NCBI RefSeq assembly: GCF_026341775.1
Contig: NZ_JAPEOB010000001.1
Coordinates: 2,666,001 to 2,730,000, forward strand
Direction of reading: 5' to 3'
DNA: 64,000 nt
DNA from: Streptomyces sp. NBC_00654
GTDB lineage: Bacteria; Actinomycetota; Actinomycetes; Streptomycetales; Streptomycetaceae
The stretch's first letter is position 1. Every line of letters starts with the position of its first letter. Under the pieces are notes generated by a model. That model made no database searches. It was not told where the DNA came from and saw only the letters and a list, made by a program, of their open reading frames with translations. Below are positions 1-8,400 of the stretch, piece after piece. The translations under genes were made by a program, and so were the position numbers.

Positions 1-442
1 CGTCGACGGCGGCCGACACGACACGTACGAGCCACGAGTTGACCGACAGGCCCTCGCGGTTCGCGGCCTCCTCGGCGCGGGTCTTGAGCTGGGCCGACAG
101 GCGCAGATTGACGCGCGCGGCGCCGCCCGTGTCCGTGCCGGCGGGTACCGGAGCCGGGGCCGGCGCAGGCGCGCCCAGTGGTCCGGTCCGGTCCTCGTGC
201 TGTGGCAGCACCACCACGAAGTCGGGGTCGAGGCCCCGCAGCCGTACGTCGACCGAACCGGGGGCGAGTTCACGGGTGATCTCGTCCACAGCGGCGGAGA
301 GCACATTGAGCATGGCCAGCCGGGCGGCCGACTCCAGCGGAGCGGTCAGCAGCTCTGCCAGCTCGCGGGCTTCGTCACCCCCGGCTTCGGCGGCCACCGC
401 GAGTTCCCTGCGGAGCGTTTCGACGTACGGCGTGAGGTCCAT
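1..442 (-). CDS. HicB-like / ribbon-helix-helix antitoxin-type protein (3' end beyond window)
   Basis: The gene reads from an ATG at 442 leftwards and runs off the window edge, so only the N-terminal 147 residues are seen. The protein begins MDLTPYVETLRRELAVAAEA, has an acidic helical N-terminal part, then a Pro/Ala-rich linker. It ends in a segment beginning ARVNLRLSAQLKTRAEEAA that looks like an Arc/HicB ribbon-helix-helix DNA-binding fold. Streptomycetes carry this gene often, annotated as a HicB-family antitoxin; in other genomes a DUF4097 gene usually follows, but that side is outside the window. No HicA toxin is visible upstream. Direct and palindromic ATGGYGCCAT motifs lie immediately upstream and may be its operator. 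Family confidence is good; toxin-antitoxin function is inference. Confidence 0.75.
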   Translation of the reverse strand, partial: MDLTPYVETLRRELAVAAEAGGDEARELAELLTAPLESAARLAMLNVLSAAVDEITRELAPGSVDVRLRGLDPDFVVVLPQHEDRTGPLGAPAPAPAPVPAGTDTGGAARVNLRLSAQLKTRAEEAANREGLSVNSWLVRVVSAAVD

Positions 443-904
443 GACGTAATGGTGGCATCACTATGGCGCCATTGGCAAGCCCAAAGGTGCGGCGAGTGGC
501 GCAGGGTGAGGGGGTGGGGTTGTGCTGGCGCATGTCATTGCAGGTCAGAGGTGCAAAGTGAGTATGAGGATCGCGGTGCCAAAGTTGTCGCGGGGTGGCC
601 TTGATGGCCGTCGAACGTACCTATCCGGTGCCGCCCCGGCATTCGGGATCAGATGTCTGGCGCCATTGGTCGCGTCGTCACCTGTCGATCGAGTCGGCGA
701 ATGGTGCCATAGCTGCGCCTTTGTGGCGCAGCGTGAAGCCGCGCCTGCTCCGGCGGGCGCCTCCGTTCGGCCGCAGCGTCCCGCAGAGGTCCCGCGCACG
801 CCGTTCGGATCTCCTGGAGGAGACCGGCGGGGCCGGTGACGTGCTGTCCCGTCGCCCCGTACTCCAGCTGCGGTCCGAGGTGGCCCGTGAGGCAGAGTGG
901 GGCC
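443..904. other. Intergenic region without a convincing gene
   Basis: This is the upstream region of the leftward HicB-like gene and of the rightward GNAT gene. Apart from the repeated ATGGYGCCAT motifs at 449-710 I see no RNA gene. No open frame here has a plausible start, ribosome site and family signature; the frames present are out-of-frame extensions of the GNAT gene or low-complexity Arg/Pro reads. Confidence 0.5.
449..710. repeat. Repeated ATGGYGCCAT palindromes upstream of the HicB-like gene
   Basis: ATGGTGGCAT lies at 449-458 and the perfect 10-bp palindrome ATGGCGCCAT at 463-472. CTGGCGCCAT is at 657-666 and ATGGTGCCAT at 701-710. The 12-mer TGGCGCCATTGG occurs exactly at 464-475 and 658-669. 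The first pair is 7 and 21 bases from the start codon of the leftward ribbon-helix-helix gene, where such proteins typically autoregulate. The operator role is inference. Confidence 0.5.
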
Positions 905-1408
905 ATGTCTACGTACAGGACGATGTCGTTTCACCTTGAGACCGAACGGCTGATACTGCGGCCGTGGGCCGACTCCGACGCCGCCGAGTTCAGCGCCCTC
1001 CTCGCCGAACGCGGCAAGGGGACGCCCACGGTTGAGCACACCCGGACGTCCATCGCGAATCTGCTCAGCGCGACCGGGGCAACGGGGATCGCCCTGCTGC
1101 CCATCCAACGCCGTGACGAGGGCGACTTCATCGGCTACTGCGGGTTGATCATCGGCCGCTCCACCGTGGAGGAGCCCGAGATCGCGTACGAACTGTTCCA
1201 GCGCGCGCACGGGCGTGGCTATGCCACCGAGGCGGCCCGCGCAGTGCTCGATGCCGCCATCGCGACCGGGCGGAAGCGGCTCTGGGCGACGGTCGGGTCA
1301 TGGAACACGCCGTCGTTCCGGGTCCTTGAGAAGCTCGGGTTCGAGCGTGATCGCGTGACCACGGACGACAGCGGTGAAGTGGTGTGGCTCACGCGCCCAT
1401 TGCCGTGA
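905..1408 (+). CDS. GNAT-family N-acetyltransferase (RimJ/RimL type)
   Basis: A 167-residue protein with the hallmark N-terminus LETERLILRPW of RimJ/RimL-type acetyltransferases, which acetylate protein N-termini, antibiotics or small amines using acetyl-CoA. The core EIAYELFQRAHGRGYATEAA contains the Q/RxxGxG/A-type acetyl-CoA loop. The C-terminal NTPSFRVLEKLGFERD is the conserved final beta-alpha unit. ATG 905 gives MSTYRTMSFHLETERL; an in-frame ATG at 923 is equally close to the family start, with AGGA only two bases before it. The gene stands alone and is followed by about 570 bases without a gene. The substrate cannot be told from sequence. Confidence 0.85.
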   Translation: MSTYRTMSFHLETERLILRPWADSDAAEFSALLAERGKGTPTVEHTRTSIANLLSATGATGIALLPIQRRDEGDFIGYCGLIIGRSTVEEPEIAYELFQRAHGRGYATEAARAVLDAAIATGRKRLWATVGSWNTPSFRVLEKLGFERDRVTTDDSGEVVWLTRPLP

Positions 1409-1976
1409 CGCGAGGGCGCGCGCCCGGTTTCGCGCTCGCGTGATCACCTGTGCTCAGGCCTTGTGGGCGGCTTGACGGCAGTGGTGGCCGGTCGGGACCG
1501 GGCTTGGTGGCGGCGGCGTTCGTCGATCGGACGTCGCGGAAGGGGACCTGTCTGCCGTCCGGTGGATAGTCGTTCTAGGCCAGTTGGTTGAAGGATCCTC
1601 GAACGCACGGCCGCCTGTTGTACGTTGTGACACCTCATACGCAAGGCGTGAGGTTTGTGTGTTCTTGCGTGGCTGATGTGGTTGCTCCGGGGAGAGCAAG
1701 TGCTGTTGCGCGGGGAGCTGTTCGGCGTGCGCAGGAGCGGCCGGCGTCCGTTGCTGATGGTGGGCGCGTTGGTGCCCAGTACGTGCGGGGACCCAGCAAT
1801 CGCATCGACGCGATCATCGACCCGTACCAACGACCCACCGAGCTGACTAACGACGCAACGGCCACGTGACCAAATCCGTCGAGCAGGCCGGCACGCCCAA
1901 CTCCCGTTCCTCCGGAACGACCCGCCGAGGGGTTCGCCCTTGCGGAGGTCCGGTGTGTGCGGTGGGCGAATTCGTG
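1409..1976. other. Long gap without recognisable gene
   Basis: Short frames exist on both strands but none has a recognised domain, a good ribosome site or consistent GC-rich third positions. A small inverted repeat, ACCTCA and TGAGGT separated by 11 bases, lies near 1631-1653. GC content and codon pattern are more irregular than in flanking genes, consistent with decayed accessory DNA. Confidence 0.4.
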
Positions 1977-3047
1977 TTACGCGAGTGCGTCCATCCAGCC
2001 GTCACCGTGCGGAGGGACGAAGAAATATCCGCCGCCGGTGGTCAGCAGGTACTTCGCCATCGATTCCCCTTCCAGCCGCTTCTGGGCTGCCTCGAATCCT
2101 TGGGCCAGGTCTCGCTGGAAACAGGAGAAGATGATCCCCGTATCGCCGTTTCCCTGGTCGTAGCTGTAACTGCGCCGCACGATCGGTGGGGGATTGCGGC
2201 GGTCAGGAGCTGCGAGACGTACATGGGAATCAAGCGGCGTAAGCCTGCCCGTCGGATCGGCCGAGAAGTTCGGTTGCTCGTCGACCGGTGTGCCGTCAAG
2301 CCACCTCCCGTCGCGTCGGCGGCCGATGATCCGTTCCTGTTCTCGTATCGAGTCTTTGTCCCACAGGTCGGTCGCGAACCGGATGATGCGCACAACCTGG
2401 TAGCTGCCCCCCACAGCCCACTGAGGCTCGTCCTGATCGGCGGTGGTGAGCGCGCGGGCGAGGGATTCCCTCTCGGTGCCGGGATTGCCGAAGCCCTCAG
2501 TGAAGTGGAACGGGTTACGGGCCAGGCCCCTGCCGCCCTCGACCCGGTTGGCGGGACGAGAGCCATCGATGTGCCACCGAACTTTTCCGTGCGGGGAGGT
2601 GGCGTTCCTGATGCGTTCGACGGTCTTCCGTACCGTTGCGGCTTTGTCGCCCGCGACGTGCACAAGAATGTCTCCGTGCGACATCGCAGGATCAAGGAGG
2701 TCGCCCGCGAAGTGCGGCATCGCCTTGAGCTGACGGGGAAGTGAATCCTTGGTCCCGAAAAATGTCGCACCTAGAGCGAACCCCACAGATGCACCCGGCT
2801 CGGCGGCAGCGTGAACCTGTTTCACGAGTTCTCTCAGCCTGTCCCCAGGCCGTCCGATATCGAGCGCGATCAACGCCGCGTGTCGCTCCGGCAAGAGTCC
2901 ACGCAACTGGGCGGGTATGTCGGCAAAATCGCCAGAAGAAGCGTCAGGACCTGTGCTTCCCCTGCCCGCCAACCCGTAGGCGGCCGCACCTCCACCTGCC
3001 AGAGCAACCGCCACACCCGAAGCCATCAGATTTCTTCGCCGTACCAC
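1977..3047 (-). CDS. Tat-exported DyP-type heme peroxidase with altered distal motif
   Basis: A 356-residue DyP-family peroxidase. It starts at GTG 3047 behind GAGCGAGG with MVRRRNLMASG, a short twin-arginine signal followed by an Ala/Gly-rich hydrophobic stretch, so it should be exported folded. Family marks are SHGDILVHVAGD (about 123-134), LDSHVRLAAP holding the probable heme-ligand His275, and the RRSYSY segment near 291. The canonical distal motif GxxDGxxNP is replaced by HFTEGFGNP (181-189): the catalytic Asp position is Glu184 and the first Gly is His. The family oxidises dyes, lignin-like phenolics or takes part in iron/heme handling (EfeB). No EfeO/U or encapsulin gene is adjacent. 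The activity of this variant is uncertain. Confidence 0.85.
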   Translation of the reverse strand: MVRRRNLMASGVAVALAGGGAAAYGLAGRGSTGPDASSGDFADIPAQLRGLLPERHAALIALDIGRPGDRLRELVKQVHAAAEPGASVGFALGATFFGTKDSLPRQLKAMPHFAGDLLDPAMSHGDILVHVAGDKAATVRKTVERIRNATSPHGKVRWHIDGSRPANRVEGGRGLARNPFHFTEGFGNPGTERESLARALTTADQDEPQWAVGGSYQVVRIIRFATDLWDKDSIREQERIIGRRRDGRWLDGTPVDEQPNFSADPTGRLTPLDSHVRLAAPDRRNPPPIVRRSYSYDQGNGDTGIIFSCFQRDLAQGFEAAQKRLEGESMAKYLLTTGGGYFFVPPHGDGWMDALA

Positions 3048-3286
3048 GTCGACCTCGCTCGCTCCGATGAGCCCGTTGCCTCATCATTTCTCACTCTGTC
3101 AACCGAAGCCCGCACGCGACAGAGCGTTTACGGACTGTTCCCCCTGGAACACCAGTTGACGCCGCCACCGTTCGGCAGGGCAGGTCCGACGACAAGGACC
3201 CGCTGAGCGGTGCCGGTTCGCATTCCATCATCGTGTCGTCGCAGTTCTCGGTGACCGAGCGTGGGGGATAGGCGAACCGGGGGTCG

Positions 3287-4070
3287 TGACCCCGGGTTTT
3301 GGACACCGGAGAGACTTGGATCTTGATGGTCCAGGAGAACGGAGTCCCTGTGGGGATGAAGCACTGTCCCGCCGAGTTCAAGGCGGACGCGGTCGCGTTG
3401 TACCGGTCGAGGCCAGGAGCGACGATCAGGTCGGTCGCGGCTGATCCCGGGGTGAACACCGAGACGCTGCGGAACTGGATCCGGGCCGCCGACGGGCGTC
3501 GGCCCGGCGCCCACTCCGCGCCGCCGGTCACCGCGTGGGCGGGCGATGGTGACATTCAGGCGGAGCCGGCCGCCGCCCGGAAGAGGGTTCGCGAGCTGGA
3601 GGAAGAGCGCGACATTCTTCGCGAGGCGGCCCGGTATTTCGCGACGGAGACGCGCTGGTGAACCGCTGCCGGTTCGTTGAAGACCATCAGCGCCGTCACG
3701 GCGTGAAGCGGCTCTGCGGCGTTCTCGGCGTTCTCGGCCTCTCCCGGTCGAGCTTCTGCTACTGGCGTCGCACCGCAGCCGCGCGGACAGCCCGGCAGAC
3801 CGCCGAGGCCGGGCTCGCGGCCCGGATACGCAGGGTCCACCAGGAATCCGACGGCACTTACGGAGTCCCCAGGATCACCGCCGAGCTCCGTGACGAGGGT
3901 GGCCCGGTGGTCAACCACAAGCGGGTCGCGAGGGTCATGCGGACCATCGGACTTGAGGGGGTGCGTCTGCGGCGTCGGCACCGCACCACCCTCGCGGACC
4001 AGACGGCTTCGAAGGCGCCGGATCTGATCGGCCGTGACTTCACCGCTGTCGTGGTGAACACGAAGCGGTG
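3287..4070 (+). mobile_element. Truncated IS3-family insertion sequence
   Basis: The left end probably begins TGACCCCGGGTTTTGGACAC at 3287, a terminal sequence typical of actinobacterial IS3 elements. OrfA and the first half of OrfB are present, with OrfB starting in the overlapping -1 style arrangement (GTGA, 3658-3661). The similarity stops at about 4070, before the DDE catalytic domain, where the sequence joins a fragment of an unrelated minus-strand gene. No right inverted repeat is seen. The element is dead. Confidence 0.8.
3356..3661 (+). CDS. IS3-family transposase OrfA
   Basis: The DNA-binding half of an IS3 transposase, about 101 residues from ATG 3356. KHCPAEFKADAVALYRSR through TETLRNWIRAADG forms the helix-turn-helix. 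The C-terminal ARKRVRELEEERDILREAAR is the leucine-zipper/coiled-coil that precedes the family's usual AKYF-like end (here ARYFATETRW). Earlier in-frame ATGs at 3299 and 3326 exist but lie in the terminal repeat region. It would normally pair with OrfB by programmed frameshifting at the overlapping TGA. With OrfB truncated it can act at most as a DNA-binding protein. Confidence 0.8.
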   Translation: MKHCPAEFKADAVALYRSRPGATIRSVAADPGVNTETLRNWIRAADGRRPGAHSAPPVTAWAGDGDIQAEPAAARKRVRELEEERDILREAARYFATETRW

Positions 4071-4230
4071 CTCGTCCTCACCTTGGACATGGCCTTCGTA
4101 CCAGCCGTGGACGGCCGCGTGGAAGATCGCCTCCTCCGCCCTGGCTTCGCCGGTGGACCGGCCCGGGCTCCTTTCGTACTCAAGGGGACGGGGCATTCTG
4201 TCGCCGGAGGCCGGTGACGCTCCCACTTGA
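3658..4230 (+). pseudogene. IS3-family transposase OrfB, truncated before the catalytic domain
   Basis: The frame opens at GTG 3658, overlapping the OrfA stop by four bases. Residues 1 to about 130 match IS3 OrfB: a Cys/Arg-rich start, then the HTH_21 region with TYGVPRITAELRDEG and VNHKRVARVMRTIGLEG. At DLIGRDFTA the usual NTKWVGDITY continuation is lost. From about 4070 the frame reads out of register through another gene fragment until a chance stop at 4230. The integrase (DDE) core is therefore missing, and the tail has no meaning as protein. Confidence 0.8.
4069..4190 (-). pseudogene. Fragment of the small HAAVHGWYEGH protein gene
   Basis: On the minus strand this encodes AEEAIFHAAVHGWYEGHVQ then GEDE. 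It is nearly identical over about 60 bases to the gene at 10904-11149, whose protein has HAAVHGWYEGHIQ then GEDECPGC. The homology ends exactly where the truncated IS3 begins, so the zinc-knuckle-like C-terminus is lost. It is best read as the scar of an insertion, deletion or recombination. The function of the family is unknown to me. Confidence 0.65.
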
Positions 4231-4370
4231 CCGGCTCGGCGGGACATAGCAGGAGGTGTTGATGTCCATGAGGCGGAGGGGCGGGGGCGCTTGGACCTGC
4301 GAGAACAGGCCCACCCACATACTTGTTCTGCTCTACGGAGCCATCAGCCGACCAGGACGAGGGGGAACCC

Positions 4371-4793
4371 GTGGGACAGCCAAGGACGATGCTCGCCCAA
4401 CGAATATCCGAGCAACGGGCGGGGGTTGGTGATCCACGGGCGTTGGTGGGTGAGATGCGGCGCACGGTTCTTCTGATTCCATCGGCGGAGCCCGGTCTGT
4501 GGAGTGCCCGATCGGGCGGTGTTCGGTGGATCTGCGCGTTCACGGACGAGACGGCGCTGGCCCGCTTCGCCGTTCACCACGGCCCGGGTGATCGTCTGAT
4601 GGACTACGTCGCGCTGCTCGGGGCGCGGATCGTGGATGAGATCGTGCCGACTTTGGACGAACCCACCGGGCTCGCGGTAGACATCGCCGACGAGGACGGG
4701 GCGATGTTCTTCCCGCCGGTCACCGGCGTCGTCCCGGACGGCGTCGCGGTCGACTCCGGCGCGGCGCAGGAGAGGGGCGGCCGTGAGCGGTGA
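4371..4793 (+). CDS. SseB-family protein of the Rhs/T7SS toxin cassette
   Basis: A 140-residue protein from GTG 4371, preceded by GAGGGGG at the right distance. The central block LWSARSGGVRWICAFTDE followed by ALARFAVHHG, and the later LFPPVTG-like MFFPPVTGVVPDGVAVD, match the SseB N-terminal-domain family. In streptomycetes this family often sits in front of type VII-exported toxin genes. It probably acts in the cytoplasm as a chaperone or regulator for the following secreted proteins, but that is inference from position. Its end overlaps the next gene by 11 bases, indicating translational coupling. Confidence 0.75.
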   Translation: MGQPRTMLAQRISEQRAGVGDPRALVGEMRRTVLLIPSAEPGLWSARSGGVRWICAFTDETALARFAVHHGPGDRLMDYVALLGARIVDEIVPTLDEPTGLAVDIADEDGAMFFPPVTGVVPDGVAVDSGAAQERGGRER

Positions 4794-5448
4794 CGGATCG
4801 GACCTCGCCTTCGATCAGACGTCGGTGGCGAAGTTCACGCAGGGTGTGGGCGCGACCATTGATCAACTCGGCGAACTCGGCGGCGCCACCGGGTCGGTGA
4901 TGGGCAAGGGGTTCTCGGGTCTGGCCATGACGGGCATGGAGGCAGGGCATCGAGGGCTGTCGGTGGATTTCGAGGATTTCTGCGAACGGTGGGAGTGGGG
5001 AGTACGCGCCCTGGTGAGCGACGCGAGCGCGCTCGCGGACCGTCTCGGGCTGGCGGCGGGCACGCAGTGGGAGCACGACCAGTACGTTGAGGGCTCCTTC
5101 AAGGTCGGCCTCAGCGCAGCGATGGGCGGCAACCCACACGCCAGCGAGGAGGACATCTCCCAGCAGGGCTGGGGCGACATCCTCACTCCCGACTACCTGG
5201 ACCCGGACTGGAGTGCCGAGTCGTTCGAGAAGGCCGGCCAGGACGTGGAGCAGACCTGGAAGGACACCGGCCGCACCGTTCTCACCGAGGGACAGGGCGG
5301 TCGGGAGGCGGAGAGGCTCAAGACCGAGCTCGGCCTCAGCGACGGTCAGTGGGACCGGGCACTGGACGACACGTTCGGGCCGTCGCCCGAGGAACGCGCC
5401 CAGCAGGCACAGCAACAGGGCGACACGAACACAGGCGGGGGCGGCTGA
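4783..5448 (+). CDS. ESX/WXG-like helical protein upstream of the Rhs toxin
   Basis: A 221-residue acidic, largely helical protein from GTG 4783. It has no cleavable signal peptide. The part from VAKFTQGVGATIDQLGELGG to FEDFCERWEWGVRALVSDA resembles the helical-hairpin proteins exported by ESX/type VII systems, with a W-x-W-G in the turn region. The C-terminus is a Gln/Gly-rich tail (AQQAQQQGDTNTGGGG). It lies between the SseB-like gene (11-base overlap) and the Rhs gene (two bases apart), so the three form one transcription unit. It is a likely co-exported partner or adaptor of the Rhs protein; I do not recognise a closer family. Confidence 0.65.
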   Translation: MSGDGSDLAFDQTSVAKFTQGVGATIDQLGELGGATGSVMGKGFSGLAMTGMEAGHRGLSVDFEDFCERWEWGVRALVSDASALADRLGLAAGTQWEHDQYVEGSFKVGLSAAMGGNPHASEEDISQQGWGDILTPDYLDPDWSAESFEKAGQDVEQTWKDTGRTVLTEGQGGREAERLKTELGLSDGQWDRALDDTFGPSPEERAQQAQQQGDTNTGGGG

Positions 5449-5450
5449 GC

Positions 5451-8400
5451 GTGGGCGTCGAGGATTTCATCAGGGACATCACGCCCGACTCGGTCGAGGG
5501 CGTGGTTGAAGACGGTGTGGAGTGGGCCGGTAACCGGGTCGAGGGCGCCGGGAACTGGACGGCGGACCGGCTGGACGACGTGGGCTGGGAATCCGGTTCG
5601 GACTGGGTGCGGGAGCAGTCGCGCTCGGTTGCGAACCGGATGGGCGCCGATGTCGAGGAAATGGACCTCGGGCAGACCGAGGACAAGGCCAAGCTGGTGT
5701 ACGGAAGCCCCAGCAAGCTCCATGCCACGGCGGAACAACTTCGTTCCTTTCAGAGAGCGTTCGACGACGCCGGCGGCGGGTTGAAGGGCCTCGACTCCTC
5801 GCGGCTGAAGGGTGAGACGGCCGATGCGCTGCGCACCGCGGTGAGTACCCAGCCGCCGAAGTGGTTCGCCGGTGCCGATGCCTGTGAGAAGGCGGCTGCC
5901 GCGCTGGAGGCGTTCGCCTACACCGTCACCTGGGCACAGAACCAGGCGCAGACGGCTATCGACATGTGGAAGGAAGGAGTCAAGGCCTCCCAGAGCGCGG
6001 CCGACGGACACCGCAAGCGGATCGACGACTACAACAAGGCCGTGAACCGCTACAACGCACAGGCTCCCGAGGAGCGCAACCCCGGCACTCTGCCGCCCTG
6101 CCCCGCGCCGACGTTCGACGACCCCGGCAAATCGATCATGCAGGACGCGCAGGAACTCCTCGCCCAGGCCCGCGAACAGCGGAACGCTGCTGCGGAGACC
6201 GCCCGCAGCGCCGTCCGCGCCGCCCGCGACAAGGCCCCTGAGAAGCCCACGTACGCACAACAGGTGGCCAGCGGTCTGCAGGAACTGCAGATCATCAACG
6301 ACCACGTCGGCGGCGGCGTCATCAAGGGCACCGCAGGGCTGCTGAACTTCGTCCGGGGGATCAACCCGCTGGACCCGTACAACATCACCCACCCCGCCGA
6401 GTACGCCACCAGCCTCAACAGCCTGGCTGCCGGTCTGGTCGTCACCGCCAACGACCCGGTCGGCACCGGCAAGCAGATGATCAGCGACTTCATGAAGGAC
6501 CCCGCGGAAGGGTTCGGCCGGCTGCTGCCCGACGCGGCACTGACCGCGGCCACCGGCGGGGGCGGCGCCGTCGCCAAGGGTGTCCGCCTCGCCGCGGATA
6601 TGGCGAAGGCCGCCCGGGCCCGTCGGCTGCTCGACAACGCCCCCAACGGCACCCACAACCGTCCCGACGGGCGCCGCGTCGTCGCCAACACCGATCCGGT
6701 CGACCTCGCATCGGGACGGATGTTCCTGCCCCAGACCGACCTGGTGCTGCCGGGAACCCTGCCGCTGGTCTTCACCCGCCGCACCGAGTCCGGTCTGCTG
6801 GCAGGCCGGTTCCTCGGCCCCTCTTGGACCTCCACCGTCGACGAGCGCCTGGAGATCGACGCTGCCGGCGTCGTCCACGTCACCGCCGACGGCCTCCTGA
6901 TTCCCTATCCGCACCCCGCCCCAGGCACCCCGACCGAACCGGAGTCCGGGACCGCCCGCACACTGCTGGCCCGTGACGTGACCGGCGATTACACCGTCAC
7001 CGATCCCGGCACGGGCTTGGTCTGTCACTTCACCGCCCCGGCCGACAGCGAACCGGGCGGCGACGGTGATGCCTGGCTGGACCGGGTCGAGGACCGCCAC
7101 GGCAACTGGTGGGCCGTGGAACGTACCGAAAACGGCACCCCGCTCGCCCTGACCTGCTCTGCCGGCCGCCGGGTGGCTGTCGCGGTGAGCGACGGTCGGG
7201 TCACAGCTCTGTCCCTGGCGGGAGCGGGAGAGAACGGGGCGGACCTGCCTCTGATGCGCTACGGCTACGAGGACGGAAACCTCACCACCGTAGTCAAACC
7301 GTCCGGCGCCACCACCACCTTCGTCCACGACGACCGTCGCCGCGTCACTGCCTGGATCGACTCCAACAACAGCCGCTACGACTACACATACGACGACCGC
7401 GACCGCGTCATCGACGAGGGCGGTCAGGCCGGCCACATCCAGATCACCCTCACCTACACCGAACCCGACCCGGACACCGGTCTTCGCACCACCACCCTCA
7501 CCACGGCCGGCGGACACACGACCCGGCACCGGATCGATCGCCACTGCCGGGTGGTGGCCACCACCGATCCGCTCGGCCACACCACCCGCTTCACCTACGA
7601 CAACCGCGGTAACACCCTGACCCGCACCGATCCGCTGGGCCGCACCACCGCCTTCACCCACGACGAGGACGGCCGCCTGCTCGTCGTCACCCGTCCCGAC
7701 GGGAGCGAACTACGCACCGTGCGCGACCCGTCGGGTGCATCCACGGAATTCCGGGGGCCGGACGGTGCCCGCTGGCTCCAGGAATTCGACGAGCACGGCA
7801 GCCGCACCGCCGTCACCGACCCGGTCGGCGCCACCACCCGGTACGCCTACGACGGCCGGGGCAGGCTGACCACCGTCACCGACGCCCTCGGCGCCACCAC
7901 CACCGTGCGCTGCGACGCCGCTGGGCTGCCGGTGGCAGTGACCGACCCGGCCGGCGGCACCACCCGCCTGGAGCGCGATGTTCTGGGCCGGATCGTGCGC
8001 ACCGTCGACCCGATGGGCAGCGTGACCCGGGTCGTCCTGGACGAGGACGGTAATCTCGCCCGCCGTGTCGCCCCGGACGGTGCCGCCGAGTCGTGGACGT
8101 ACGACGGCGAGGGCAACCCCCTCAGCCACACCGGCCTGGCCGGCGGCATATCCCGCTTCGAGTACACGCACTTCGACCTGCTCACCACCCGCACCGGACA
8201 CGACGGCAGCCGCCACACGTTCGAGCACGACGCGGATCTGCGGTTGATCCGGGTCACCGGCCCACACGGCACCTGGTCCTATACGTACGACGCCGCCGGC
8301 CGGCTCGCTTCCGAGACGGACTTCGACGGCCGCACTCTCACCTACCGGTACGACGCCGCCGGGCAGCTCACCGCCCGGTCCGACACCCTCGGCCGGACCG

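Noticed and set aside
3091..3555. A 154-codon minus-strand frame across the IS3 left end
   Set aside because: Half of it is antisense to OrfA. The part left of the IS (CDDTMMECEPAPLSG region) could be a relic of an interrupted gene, but nothing in it is recognisable.
5346..7661. A 771-codon open frame opposite the Rhs gene
   Set aside because: Reads the complement of YD repeats; low-complexity Gly/Val/Arg and no start signal.
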